DNA from: a bacterium
GTDB taxonomy: Bacteria; Vulcanimicrobiota; Vulcanimicrobiia; Vulcanimicrobiales; SCRA01
Direction of reading: 5' to 3'
Length of the DNA stretch: 11,446 nucleotides
Assembly: GCA_028869325.1 (NCBI GenBank)
Contig: JAGWST010000516.1
Coordinates: forward strand, 1 to 11,446
The stretch's first letter is position 1; every line of letters begins with the position of its first letter. The notes below the pieces were generated by a model. The model did not search any database, was not told the DNA's origin, and saw only the letters and a program-made list of their open reading frames with translations. Of this stretch, positions 1 to 8,096 are shown one piece after another. Position numbers and translations under genes: made by a program.

Positions 1-1443
1 CATGAACTGCCCGTCGCGCGCCAATGGCGAGCCCTCGCCCGTGATCGGCACGTTGGGCGGCAGGATCACCGGCAATTGATCGTACGGCACGGGCTGCTCG
101 CCGTGCTCTTCGCAGTAGAGGATCGGAATCGGCGTGCCCCAGTAGCGCTGGCGTGAGAGCAGCCAATCGCGAAAGCGATAGTTGACGCTCCACTCGCCGA
201 TGCGCAACTGCGCCAGACGGTCGCCGATCGCGCGCAGGCCGCGCTTGGAGGCCATACCGGTGAAATCACCGCTGGCGATCATCCGCCCCTCGCCGAGGAA
301 GGCCGCGTGCAGCGTCTCCGGCTCCGCTTGCCCAGCCGGTATGATGACTTGCACGACCGGCAGACCGTGCTTGCGCGCGAAGTCGAAGTCGCGCTCGTCG
401 TGCGCCGGTACGCCCATCACGGCACCCGTCCCGTACTCGGCCAGCACGTAGTTGGTGACCCAGATCGGCACGCGCTCGTGCGAGAGCGGATTGATCGCGA
501 AGATGCCGGTGGGGACGCCATCCTTCTCCATCAGCGAGGCGCGCTCGAGCTCGCTCTTGTTCTTGACGCTCTCGATGAAGCGCTCGATCTCTCCGCGGCG
601 CTTGCTGGCCTGCAAGAGACGCTCGACGACCGGATGCTCCGCCGCCACGGCCAGGAAGGTGACGCCGAACGTCGTGTCGGGGCGCGTGGTGTAGACCTTG
701 ATGCGCTCGCCGAGCCGCTCGACCTCGAAGGAGAAGGTCACACCCTCACTGCGGCCGATCCAGTTGCGCTGCATCGTCTTGATGCGCTCCGGCCACCAGG
801 GCAGCTCGTCCAAGCCCGCCAGCAGTTCCTCGGCGTACGCGGTGATCTTCAGAAACCACTGCGAGAGGCTGCGGCGCTCCACCGTCGCGCCGCAGCGCCA
901 GCAGACCCCACCCTCGGCCTGCTCGTTGGCCAAGACGGTCTGGTCGACGGGGCACCAGTTGACGGGTGCCTCGCGCTTATAGGCCAACCCGCGCTCGTAC
1001 ATCTTCAGGAAGAACCACTGGTTCCAGCGATAGTACTCGGGCTCGCAGGTGGCGATCTCACGCGACCAGTCGTACGACGTGCCCAGCAGGCGCAACTGGC
1101 GCTGCATGTTGGCGATGTTCTGCCGCGTCCACTGTGCGGGATCGATGCCGCGCTGGATCGCCGCGTTCTCGGCTGGGAGGCCGAAGGCGTCCCAGCCCAT
1201 CGGATGGACGACGTTGTAGCCCTGCATGCGCATCATGCGCGCGACGGCATCGCCCAGCGTGTAGTTCTTGGCATGGCCGACGTGGAGATCGCCCGAGGGG
1301 TACGGCAGCATCTCGAGCGTGTAGTACTTCGGGCGCGGGGAGTTGTCGTCGGCGCGGTAGATGCCGCTCTCCTCCCACTGCCGCTGCCATGCGCGCTCCA
1401 CGCTCGCGTGATCGTACGCCTGCGGAGATGTCGTCTCGGTCAT
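1..1443 (-). CDS. leuS: Leucyl-tRNA synthetase, N-terminal 481 residues (3' end outside window)
   Basis: Class I aminoacyl-tRNA synthetase that charges tRNA-Leu with leucine in the cytoplasm. The minus strand reads without a stop from ATG at 1443 to the window edge. Visible landmarks are the HIGH-type ATP motif HVGHAKN (residues 54-60), the following GWDAFGLPAENAA (83-95), a zinc-finger-like insertion starting NWCPVDQTVLANEQ (162-175) with CWRCG at 181-185, and the CP1 editing domain, with the threonine-rich TTRPDTTFG (252-260) and GTGAVMGVPAHDERDFDFA (338-356). The return to the catalytic core is seen at RDWLLSRQRYWGTPIP (425-440). The KMSKS loop and anticodon-binding region lie beyond the window. 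The start fits the family (about 40 residues before the core strand); the ribosome site is weak (GGGAG about 13 nt upstream). It is divergent from comEA with a 70-bp gap in which I see no convincing promoter. The identification is secure; the gene is cut only by the window. Confidence 0.97.
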   Translation of the reverse strand, partial: MTETTSPQAYDHASVERAWQRQWEESGIYRADDNSPRPKYYTLEMLPYPSGDLHVGHAKNYTLGDAVARMMRMQGYNVVHPMGWDAFGLPAENAAIQRGIDPAQWTRQNIANMQRQLRLLGTSYDWSREIATCEPEYYRWNQWFFLKMYERGLAYKREAPVNWCPVDQTVLANEQAEGGVCWRCGATVERRSLSQWFLKITAYAEELLAGLDELPWWPERIKTMQRNWIGRSEGVTFSFEVERLGERIKVYTTRPDTTFGVTFLAVAAEHPVVERLLQASKRRGEIERFIESVKNKSELERASLMEKDGVPTGIFAINPLSHERVPIWVTNYVLAEYGTGAVMGVPAHDERDFDFARKHGLPVVQVIIPAGQAEPETLHAAFLGEGRMIASGDFTGMASKRGLRAIGDRLAQLRIGEWSVNYRFRDWLLSRQRYWGTPIPILYCEEHGEQPVPYDQLPVILPPNVPITGEGSPLARDGQFM

Positions 1444-1513
1444 AGCCAGGCGGATTCTCCCTGGGAGGCCGCAGTGCTTTCCAACGGCACGGTTATCCGC
1501 AGACGAGTGGCGT

Positions 1514-2149
1514 ATGAGCATCGATGCCAGGACGGTCCTTCAGATCGCCGGCGCCCTCGCCGGCCTCCCGCTCCTCCTCGCCGTCGCTCGTTTCGGCCTG
1601 GGCTGGGCACCCAGCGCGCACGCGACTCCCCCGCCCGGCGATCCGCCGCGCCGCGTGCAGGTCTTGCGGACGCCCGCCCCGCGGGCCGTCGTCTACGTCG
1701 CCGGCGCCGTTCGGCATCCGGGCCTCGTGACGCTCCAGCCTGGCGCGCGGGTCTCCGAGGCGCTCACCCGTGCCGTGCCGCGTCCCGACGCGGACCTGGT
1801 GGCCGTCAATCTGGCGGCGCGCGTCGAGGACGGCGAGGAGATCGCCGTGCCGGTGATGGGAGTGCCGGCGGCACGCAGCCGCCTGGGGCGCGTCGGCGGC
1901 CGATCGGGGGGCGCGGGAGGCAGCGGGCGGAGCCGGCACGGCAGCCACGCGCCGCCGCACGACCTTTCGCTCAACACGGCAACGAGCGGCGAGCTCGCCC
2001 GGGTGCCGGGGATCGGCGCGCGGCTTGCGGCGCGCATCATCGCCTACCGCGAGACCTACGGTCCCTTCTCCTCGCTGGACGACCTCCTGGACGTCAACGG
2101 CGTCACCGCGCGCACCCTCGATCGAGCCGCGGAATTCGTGCATCCGTGA
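1514..2149 (+). CDS. comEA: ComEA-like competence protein (membrane anchor, SLBB, helix-hairpin-helix)
   Basis: Probable membrane-anchored DNA receptor of natural transformation, which holds incoming double-stranded DNA outside the membrane and passes it to the ComEC channel. The 211-residue protein has an N-terminal hydrophobic segment (about 8-31), a Pro-rich spacer, an SLBB-type domain (about 57-115, starting VVYVAGAVRHPG), a flexible Gly/Ser/Arg linker (about 120-148), and a C-terminal helix-hairpin-helix unit (151-211) with LNTATSGELARVPGIGARLA and RIIAYRETYGPFSSLDDLL. This order and length are standard for ComEA. The second hairpin reads VNGVTARTL rather than the usual PGIG form, a common kind of divergence. 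The ATG at 1514 has no clear Shine-Dalgarno; it is kept because it puts the membrane segment directly at the N-terminus. The usual partner comEC is not adjacent: the next gene is an acyl-CoA synthetase. Related HhH DNA-binding proteins are the alternative, but the SLBB plus anchor favours ComEA. Confidence 0.88.
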   Translation: MSIDARTVLQIAGALAGLPLLLAVARFGLGWAPSAHATPPPGDPPRRVQVLRTPAPRAVVYVAGAVRHPGLVTLQPGARVSEALTRAVPRPDADLVAVNLAARVEDGEEIAVPVMGVPAARSRLGRVGGRSGGAGGSGRSRHGSHAPPHDLSLNTATSGELARVPGIGARLAARIIAYRETYGPFSSLDDLLDVNGVTARTLDRAAEFVHP

Positions 2150-2198
2150 CGCGTTCCATAAAATGTTCCGCTCGCCGTGCCCAAGAATCTGGAACCCC

Positions 2199-4013
2199 AT
2201 GCTCTCAACCACGAGCCTGGCGGAAGGCGCCGAGACGCGCTCGCTCCCCGCACTGCTCTTGCCGTCGTTACGCGCCGGCATTCCGGATGCGCTCTGCGAG
2301 CGCGCGGAGCGCGGCGGCGCGTTCCGCTGCTCGAGCTCAACGGAGGTGCTCGAACGGGCGCAGCGCGTTGCACTGGGCCTTCGGGCGCTCGGCCTGCGCG
2401 AGGGCGACCGCGTCGCCCTGCTCTCGCCGAACTGCGCCGACTGGATCGTGGCGGACTTGGGCGTCCAGCTCGCGGGGATGGTGACGATTCCGATCTTCGC
2501 GACGCAGGCCGTCGATCAGGTCGCCTTCATCCTCCGCCACGCCGAGGCCCGGCTGCTCTTCCTGCATGACGAGGGGCAGCGCGCCCGTCTGCGCGAGGCG
2601 GGGGTGGAGCATCCGCCGGCCTATCTCTTCCGCGCCGAGGGCAGCGATGCCATGGCGGCGCTCGAGGCGCTGGGCGCCAAGCGTGCCGCCGCCGATCCCG
2701 GCGAGCTCGCGCATCTGGGCGAGGGCATCTCCGGGGATGCGCTCAGCACGCTCATCTTTACCTCGGGGACCACGGGCGAGCCCAAAGGCGTGATGCTCAC
2801 CCATCGCAACCTCACTAGCAACATCGTCGACGCGTTCGCGGCGGGCATGTCGGGCCTCGGCGCCCGCGACCCCGTCTTGTCGGTGCTCCCGGTAGCCCAC
2901 ATCTACGAGCGCATGATCACCTACGGCTATCTCTACTTGAGATGCGCGATCTCCATCTGCAACGATCCCCACGAGCTGGTCCACGATCTTCGCGACGTAC
3001 GGCCCAAGGCGATGACGGCCGTGCCCCGGCTCTTCGAGCTGATGCTCGCGGGCATCGTCGGCAAGGCGCACGACGACGGCGGCCTGAAGGCGCGCTTGGT
3101 GCCGTGGGCGCTGGCGGTCGGCCGCGAGCATGCGCGTGCGCGGCTGCTGGGGGGCGGCGCCGGCGTGCCGCTCGCCTTGCGGTATGCCGCGGCGCATGCG
3201 CTGGTGTTGAAGAAGATTCGTCCGCTCATGGGACTGGATCGCCTCTCGTTTTTCGTCTCGGGGAGCGCGCCGCTGCACCTCGATACGGCACTGACGTTTG
3301 CCGGGATGGGGATCACGATACTCCAGGGCTACGGCCTGACGGAGACCTCGCCGGTCATCAGCACCAATCCGCTCGGGGCGAATCGCCTGGGCAGCGTCGG
3401 GCAGGTGATCCCGCACGTGCAGGTCCAGATCGCCGGCGACGGCGAGATCCTGGTGCGTGGGGCCAACGTCATGCGCGGATACTACCGCGACGAAGCGGCG
3501 AACGCTGCGGCGTTCCAAGACGGCTGGTTCCGCACCGGCGACGTCGGCCGCATCGACGACGATGGCTATCTCTACATCACCGAGCGCAAGAAGGAGTTGC
3601 TCAAGACCTCGGGCGGAAAGTTTCTCTCGCCGTCGCGGATCGAGATGGCGCTCAAACGCTCGCTCTACATCGGCCAAGTGATGGTCGTCGGAGAGGGGCG
3701 TCCGCATCCCGCCGCGCTCATCGCGCCGGACTGGAAGCCGGTCTGCGGCGAGCTGGGCATAGCGGTGCCCGAGAGCAAGGAGCACCTCACCGGCGACGAG
3801 CGCGTGCTGCATCTCTTCGCGCGCGAAGTCCGCGAGTTCACCGCGGACCTTGCACCCTACGAGCAGGTCCGGCGCTTTGCGCTCCTCCCTAGCGACCTCA
3901 CGATCGAGGCGGGCGAGCTCTCGCCGACGCTCAAAGTCCGCCGCCGCGTCGTGGAGGCGCGTTACACGGCGCTGATCGAGCGCATCTACGCCGAGACGAT
4001 CCGGGAGGGGTAG
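2199..4013 (+). CDS. fadD: AMP-forming long-chain acyl-CoA synthetase (FAA1/FadD type)
   Basis: Activates free fatty acids with ATP and CoA to acyl-CoA, AMP and pyrophosphate, the entry step to beta-oxidation or lipid synthesis. The 604-residue product has the ANL-superfamily motifs in order: P-loop TSGTTGEPKG (188-197), AHIYER (233-238), the adenine-binding GYGLTETSP (378-386), the hinge region WFRTGDVG (about 443-450) and ERKKELLKTSGGK (462-474), ending in the A10-type lysine. Length and the TSGGKFLSPSRIE block match the FAA1 (COG1022) branch. An in-frame ATG at 2163 would add 12 residues. I prefer 2199 because the family's N-terminus fits from there, but neither start has a good ribosome site. 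CATAAAAT at 2157-2164 could be a poor -10 box, which would also favour the later start. The gene begins 49 nt after comEA and is separated from the beta-oxidation operon by a promoter region, so it may be expressed apart from it. Chain-length preference cannot be read from sequence. Confidence 0.91.
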   Translation: MLSTTSLAEGAETRSLPALLLPSLRAGIPDALCERAERGGAFRCSSSTEVLERAQRVALGLRALGLREGDRVALLSPNCADWIVADLGVQLAGMVTIPIFATQAVDQVAFILRHAEARLLFLHDEGQRARLREAGVEHPPAYLFRAEGSDAMAALEALGAKRAAADPGELAHLGEGISGDALSTLIFTSGTTGEPKGVMLTHRNLTSNIVDAFAAGMSGLGARDPVLSVLPVAHIYERMITYGYLYLRCAISICNDPHELVHDLRDVRPKAMTAVPRLFELMLAGIVGKAHDDGGLKARLVPWALAVGREHARARLLGGGAGVPLALRYAAAHALVLKKIRPLMGLDRLSFFVSGSAPLHLDTALTFAGMGITILQGYGLTETSPVISTNPLGANRLGSVGQVIPHVQVQIAGDGEILVRGANVMRGYYRDEAANAAAFQDGWFRTGDVGRIDDDGYLYITERKKELLKTSGGKFLSPSRIEMALKRSLYIGQVMVVGEGRPHPAALIAPDWKPVCGELGIAVPESKEHLTGDERVLHLFAREVREFTADLAPYEQVRRFALLPSDLTIEAGELSPTLKVRRRVVEARYTALIERIYAETIREG

Positions 4014-4029
4014 CCGGCTGCGCGGACCC

Positions 4030-4059
4030 TTGACGGCGGGGGCCGGGCCATCCTATGAT
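4030..4059 (+). promoter_or_regulatory. Sigma70-type promoter of the beta-oxidation operon
   Basis: A -35 box TTGACG (4030-4035) is followed, after 18 bp, by a -10 box TATGAT (4054-4059). Each matches the consensus at five of six positions. It is the best promoter I find in the window and lies 95 bp before the dehydrogenase start, in the only long gap of the fatty-acid cluster. Transcription would begin near 4066, giving a leader of about 88 nt. The leader contains a small perfect hairpin (TCGGG, TGA, CCCGA; 4117-4129) and then a strong ribosome site (AAGGAGG, 4138-4144). Confidence 0.7.
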
Positions 4060-4116
4060 ACGCAGGTGTATTGATAATTTTATCATACACTATCCGCCCC
4101 GGCCCCGGCCCCGTCA
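4031..4116. repeat. GC-rich inverted arms enclosing the promoter and operator
   Basis: TGACG plus GGGGGCCGGGCC (4031-4035 and 4038-4049) can pair with GGCCCCGGCCCC plus GTCA (4101-4116), giving about 15 base pairs interrupted by a GC bulge and a single extra C. The -35 box lies at the left arm, while the -10 box and the AT-rich palindrome lie in the loop. The arms are nearly concentric with the inner palindrome (centres about 5 bp apart). Transcripts starting near 4066 would contain only the right arm; read-through from the upstream synthetase gene would contain both. No T-run follows, so it does not look like an intrinsic terminator. Confidence 0.5.
4066..4090. promoter_or_regulatory. Inverted-repeat operator candidate at the transcription start
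   Basis: The arms GTGTATTGATAA (4066-4077) and TTATCATACAC (4080-4090) are reverse complements of each other except for one extra T in the left arm, with a TT spacer. The element is strikingly AT-rich inside a GC-rich region. It sits 6 bp after the -10 box, exactly over the expected transcription start, which is a classic repressor position. The outer TGTA/TACA ends are compatible with, though not diagnostic of, the ATGT/ACAT-type half sites described for PadR repressors, and a PadR gene ends this same operon. The palindrome is seen directly; its binding protein is inferred. A TetR-type regulator encoded elsewhere is the main alternative. Confidence 0.6.
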
Positions 4117-4153
4117 TCGGGTGACCCGAAGGACGTGAAGGAGGAGCGAGATC

Positions 4154-5977
4154 ATGAGCACCTATCGAGCGCCGCTGCGCGAGATGCAGTTCGTCTTGCG
4201 CGAGCTCGCCCACGCCGACGAGATCGCCAAGCTCCCAGGTTACGAAGAGACGCTCGACGTCCTAGACTCGATCCTTGAAGAGGCCGCCGCCTTCGCGAGC
4301 GGCGTGCTCGACCCGCTGAACGCCACGGGCGATCGCGAGGGCTGCACCTGGAAGGATGGTGAGGTCGCCACGCCCGCCGGCTTCAAAGAGGCCTACCGTC
4401 GGTTCGCTCAGGCCGATTGGATCGGGCTCCCCGTGCCCCCGGAGTACGGCGGCCAAGGTTTGCCCTCGCTGGTATTGGGTCCGACCCTCGAGATGTGGAA
4501 CGCGGCGAACGTCGGCTTCGCCAATGGCCCGCTACTCAATCAGGGCGCGATCGAGGCCATCGAGCTCACCGGCTCCGAGGCTCAGAAGAGCCTCTACATC
4601 CCGCGCCTGGTCTCCGGGGAGTGGACGGGCACGATGTGCCTCACCGAGCCGCAGGCCGGCTCCGACCTGGCGCAGGTGCGCACCAAGGCCGTACCCGAGG
4701 GCGATCACTACCGCATCAGCGGGCAGAAGATCTTCATCACCTTCGGCGAGCACGACATGGCCGCAAACATCGTGCACTTGGTGCTCGCGCGCCTGCCCGG
4801 CGCACCGGAGGGCACCAAGGGCATCTCGCTCTTCATCGTGCCGAAGTTTCTGGTAGAGCCGGACGGCTCGCTGGGCGAGCGAAACGACGTCCACTGCAGC
4901 GGCATCGAGCACAAGCTCGGCATCAACGCCAACCCCACCTGCACCCTGAACTACGGCGAGCGCAATGGCGGCGCGATCGGCTACCTGGTGGGCGAGGCGA
5001 ATCGCGGGCTCGAGTATATGTTCATCATGATGAATGCCGCGCGCTTCAGCGTCGGCGTGCAGGCGCTGGGCATCGCCGATCGCGCCTACCAGAGCGCGCT
5101 GCAATTCGCTAAGGAGCGCGTGCAGAGCCGCGATGTCGCCGCTCGCTCGCCGCAGCCCCAACCGATCGTCAAGCATCCGGATGTGCGGCGCATGCTCATG
5201 TGGATGAAGTCTCAGCTCGAGGCGATGCGCGCGCTGGCGTACGTCACCGCCGCCTCGCTGGATTACGCGCACCGGCATCCCGACGAGCGAATCCGCAAGC
5301 AGCACAAGGCGTTCGTCGAGCTGATGATTCCCGTGGTCAAGGGTTGGTGCACCGAGACGGCGATCGAGCTCTGCTCGACGGCGCTGCAGGTCTTCGGCGG
5401 GATGGGATACGTCGAGGAGACCGGCATTGCGCAGCAGTACCGCGACGTGCGCATCACCGCGATCTACGAGGGCACCACCGGCATCCAGGGGCTGGATCTG
5501 GTCGGCCGCAAGCTGATCCGCGATATGGGCGCCACGGCCACCAGCGTGATCGCGCAGATGAGGGCCTTCGCCAAGGAGCTGGATTCCGCGCAGAGCGCGG
5601 AGGTGGCGGAGATCGCGCAAGCCTTTGCGCGCAGCGTCGAGACGTTGGCCGACGTCTCGCAGTGGATCGGGATGACGGCGATGGGCGATCTGCACAGAGC
5701 CTTTGCCTGCTCCGTGCCGTACTTGCGCCTCTGGGGCATCGTCGCGGGCGGCTGGCAGATGGCGCGCGCCGCGCAGATCGCCGCGCGGAGGATCGCCGCG
5801 GGGGACCCGGAGAGCGAGTTCTACCAAGCCAAGCTCGCGACGGCGCACTTCTATGCGGCACACGTGCTCGGCCAAGACGTCGCGCTGCAGCGGCAGATCA
5901 AGGAGGGCTCCGCCGCGGTGATGGCGCTCTCGGAGGATCAGTTCGACCTCGATCGCAAGCCGACGGTGGTCGCTTGA
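4154..5977 (+). CDS. Acyl-CoA dehydrogenase, large DmdC-like type
   Basis: FAD-dependent oxidation of acyl-CoA to trans-2-enoyl-CoA, the first step of beta-oxidation, passing electrons to electron-transfer flavoprotein (no etf genes here). At 607 residues it is longer than the usual 380-residue enzymes and has the layout of the DmdC-like group: a short N-terminal extension domain (about 2-34, APLREMQFVLREL), the helical N domain (about 38-155), the beta domain with MCLTEPQAGSD (161-171), the helical flavin domain (about 280-450) with QVFGGMGYVEE (412-422) and YEGTTGIQGLDLVGRKL (438-454), and an extra C-terminal helical domain (about 470-595). Glu439 in the YEGT motif is the expected catalytic base. 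The start has a strong ribosome site, AAGGAGG at 4138-4144, 9 nt before ATG. It is the first gene of the operon, one base from the next. DmdC itself acts on 3-methylmercaptopropionyl-CoA, but the FadB and FadA neighbours suggest ordinary fatty acyl-CoA; the exact substrate is unknown. Confidence 0.94.
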   Translation: MSTYRAPLREMQFVLRELAHADEIAKLPGYEETLDVLDSILEEAAAFASGVLDPLNATGDREGCTWKDGEVATPAGFKEAYRRFAQADWIGLPVPPEYGGQGLPSLVLGPTLEMWNAANVGFANGPLLNQGAIEAIELTGSEAQKSLYIPRLVSGEWTGTMCLTEPQAGSDLAQVRTKAVPEGDHYRISGQKIFITFGEHDMAANIVHLVLARLPGAPEGTKGISLFIVPKFLVEPDGSLGERNDVHCSGIEHKLGINANPTCTLNYGERNGGAIGYLVGEANRGLEYMFIMMNAARFSVGVQALGIADRAYQSALQFAKERVQSRDVAARSPQPQPIVKHPDVRRMLMWMKSQLEAMRALAYVTAASLDYAHRHPDERIRKQHKAFVELMIPVVKGWCTETAIELCSTALQVFGGMGYVEETGIAQQYRDVRITAIYEGTTGIQGLDLVGRKLIRDMGATATSVIAQMRAFAKELDSAQSAEVAEIAQAFARSVETLADVSQWIGMTAMGDLHRAFACSVPYLRLWGIVAGGWQMARAAQIAARRIAAGDPESEFYQAKLATAHFYAAHVLGQDVALQRQIKEGSAAVMALSEDQFDLDRKPTVVA

Positions 5978-5978
5978 G

Positions 5979-8096
5979 ATGGCGCTGATTCGCAGCCAGG
6001 ACCGCGAGGGCGTGCGCCTTCTCACGCTCGACCATCCGCCCGTCAACGCGCTCTCGTTCGCGCTCTCCAAGGAGCTGCTGGCGGCGATCGCCTCAGCGGA
6101 GGCGCAGGCGTCCGTGCGTGCCGTCGTCTTCAGCGGCGCCAACGGCATCTTCAGCGCCGGCGCCGACGTCAACGACTTTCGCGACGAGATGCCGGCCGAT
6201 GCCACAACGATTCGCGACGTCATCGCGGCGGTCGAACGTGGCGGAAAGACCTACATCGCCGCCATCGAGAGCACCGCGATGGGCGGCGCGCTGGAGCTCG
6301 CGCTCGCCTGCGACTATCGCCTAGCCGCGCCGCGCTCGAAGCTGGGACTCCCAGAGATTCGTTTGGGGATCATCCCTGGCGCGGGCGGCACGCAGCGCCT
6401 GCCGCGCGTCATCGGTGCGCAGGCGGCGCTCGAGATGATGCTCAAGGGTGAGAGCATCCCGGCGGAAGAGGCCAAGAGGCGCGGGCTGATCGACGAAGTG
6501 GTCGAGGGCGATCTGGTCGAGGCCGCGCTCGCTCTTGCCGCGCGTGCGATCCAGAGCGAGCCGAAGCGGCGTCTCTCGCAGCGCAAGGTGGAGATCGCCG
6601 CCGGTGTGCACGCCTTCGCGCTGCCGTACGTCGTCGCGCAGGCGCACAAGATGTGCCCGCCCGAGGATCGTGGCGGCCTGGCCGCCCACAAGCTGGTCGA
6701 CGCGGTACAGGCGGCCTTCGAGCTGCCCTTCGAGCGCGGCCTAGCGCGCGAGTATCGCCTCTTCGACCAACTGGTGCGCTCCGCGCCGGCACAGGCCCTC
6801 ATGCACCTCTTCTTCGCCGAGCGCGAGCTGGCCAAGGTCCCCGGCCTCTCCGGCGCCCAAGCCCGCGAGATCGAGAAGGCCGGGGTGGTCGGCGGCGGCA
6901 CGATGGGCACGGGCATCGCGATCACCTTTGCGAACGCCGGCATCCCGGTGACCGTCATCGAGCCGGCCGAAGAGCAGGTGGAGAAAGCCAAGCAGATGGT
7001 CTTCGGAATGTTCATGCATCAAGTGCAGCGCGGGCGGCTCACGCAGGAGGAGGCTTGGAGGCGCGGCCAGTCGATCGTCTTCAGCGACGACTACGGCGAG
7101 TTGGGCGACGCCGACGTGGTCATCGAGGCCGTCTTCGAGCAGCTCGACCTCAAGAGGCACGTCTTCGAACGGTTGGACGCGGTGACGAAGGCCGGGGCGA
7201 TTCTGGCCTCCAACACCTCGACGTTGGACATCGACGCGATGGCCGCCGTGACCTCGCGCCCGCAGCAGGTGCTCGGCCTGCACTTCTTCGCGCCGGCCAA
7301 CATCATGAAGCTGTTGGAGATCGTTCGCGGGGCGCAGACCGCGCCGCAGACGCTGGCGACGGCGTTCAAGCTGGCCAAGACGCTGCGCAAGGTAGCGGTG
7401 CTCTCGGGCAACGCCTTCGGCTTCATCGGCAACCGCATGCTCTTCGACTATGCGCGCGAGGCCGTCTACCTGGCCGAGGAGGGCGTGCCGCCGCATCGCG
7501 TCGACGCCGCGCTCAAGGAGTTCGGCATGGCGATGGGCCCCTTCGCGATGTTCGACCTCTCCGGCATCGACGTCTTTCGCAACGTTCAACTGGTGCGCCG
7601 GGAGAAGGGCGCGGCGCGGACGGCCATCGTCGAGCGCCTGTGTGCGCTGAGGCGCTTCGGCCAGAAGAGCGGCGCGGGCTTCTACCGTTACGAGAAGGGC
7701 AGCCGCGACCCGGTGCCCGATCCCGAGACCGAGCGGCTCTTTGCGGAGGAGGCCGCCAAGGCGGGCGTCGAGCGGCGCCAGGACGTGAGTGACGAGGAGA
7801 TCGTGAGTCGCACGATCTACGCGCTGATCAATGCCGGCGCGAACTTATTGCACGACGGCGTCGCGCTGCGATCCGGCGATATCGACGTCGCGTACATCTA
7901 CGGGTACGGGTTCCCGCCTCACCGCGGTGGTCCGATGTGGTACGCCGACGAACTCGGGGTCGCCGAAGTGCTGGACGGGGTCATGCGCTTCCGCCAGCGC
8001 TTGGGCGAGCATTGGGAGCCTTCGCCGCTGCTGGTCGAGATCGCACGCGGCGGTGGAACCTTCGCAGAGCACGGCAAGGAGTTGACACATGCGTGA
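5979..8096 (+). CDS. fadB: Bifunctional enoyl-CoA hydratase / 3-hydroxyacyl-CoA dehydrogenase (FadB-type)
   Basis: Catalyses hydration of trans-2-enoyl-CoA and NAD-dependent oxidation of the 3-hydroxyacyl-CoA, steps two and three of beta-oxidation. The 705-residue fusion begins with a crotonase domain (about 1-190): oxyanion-hole segments [17 protein letters not shown] (51-67) and [13 protein letters not shown] (100-112), with both catalytic glutamates present (Glu106, and Glu126 in [15 protein letters not shown]). After a helical linker comes the Rossmann domain with [10 protein letters not shown] (305-314), then the catalytic His435-Glu447 pair in [25 protein letters not shown], and two C-terminal helical domains with [20 protein letters not shown]. 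The glutamates are 20 residues apart and the His-Glu pair 12 apart, as in characterised enzymes, so both activities should be intact. The start is one base after the dehydrogenase stop, which suggests translational coupling, and the end overlaps the thiolase start by 8 bp. FadB and FadJ types cannot be separated with confidence from sequence alone. Confidence 0.95.
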   Translation: MALIRSQDREGVRLLTLDHPPVNALSFALSKELLAAIASAEAQASVRAVVFSGANGIFSAGADVNDFRDEMPADATTIRDVIAAVERGGKTYIAAIESTAMGGALELALACDYRLAAPRSKLGLPEIRLGIIPGAGGTQRLPRVIGAQAALEMMLKGESIPAEEAKRRGLIDEVVEGDLVEAALALAARAIQSEPKRRLSQRKVEIAAGVHAFALPYVVAQAHKMCPPEDRGGLAAHKLVDAVQAAFELPFERGLAREYRLFDQLVRSAPAQALMHLFFAERELAKVPGLSGAQAREIEKAGVVGGGTMGTGIAITFANAGIPVTVIEPAEEQVEKAKQMVFGMFMHQVQRGRLTQEEAWRRGQSIVFSDDYGELGDADVVIEAVFEQLDLKRHVFERLDAVTKAGAILASNTSTLDIDAMAAVTSRPQQVLGLHFFAPANIMKLLEIVRGAQTAPQTLATAFKLAKTLRKVAVLSGNAFGFIGNRMLFDYAREAVYLAEEGVPPHRVDAALKEFGMAMGPFAMFDLSGIDVFRNVQLVRREKGAARTAIVERLCALRRFGQKSGAGFYRYEKGSRDPVPDPETERLFAEEAAKAGVERRQDVSDEEIVSRTIYALINAGANLLHDGVALRSGDIDVAYIYGYGFPPHRGGPMWYADELGVAEVLDGVMRFRQRLGEHWEPSPLLVEIARGGGTFAEHGKELTHA

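Noticed and set aside
1444..1513. T-box or other leader control of leuS in the leuS-comEA gap
   Set aside because: The 70-bp gap is too short for a T-box and shows only a small CCAGG/CCTGG hairpin with no T-box sequence or terminator.
307..2484. Very long plus-strand open frame across leuS, comEA and the synthetase start
   Set aside because: It runs antisense to the clear leuS motifs and in another frame of comEA. Its protein is Arg/Pro-rich without recognisable domains, typical of a shadow frame in GC-rich DNA.
4091..4116. Intrinsic terminator for the acyl-CoA synthetase gene
   Set aside because: The GC-rich arms can pair, but the loop is about 50 nt and no T-run follows, so it lacks the form of an intrinsic terminator.
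4532..6223. 563-codon minus-strand open frame opposite the acyl-CoA dehydrogenase
   Set aside because: The plus strand has a full set of dehydrogenase motifs; the antisense product is His/Arg/Leu-rich and matches nothing. The same holds for the long minus-strand frames at 2337-3812, 6741-7589 and 7981-8835.
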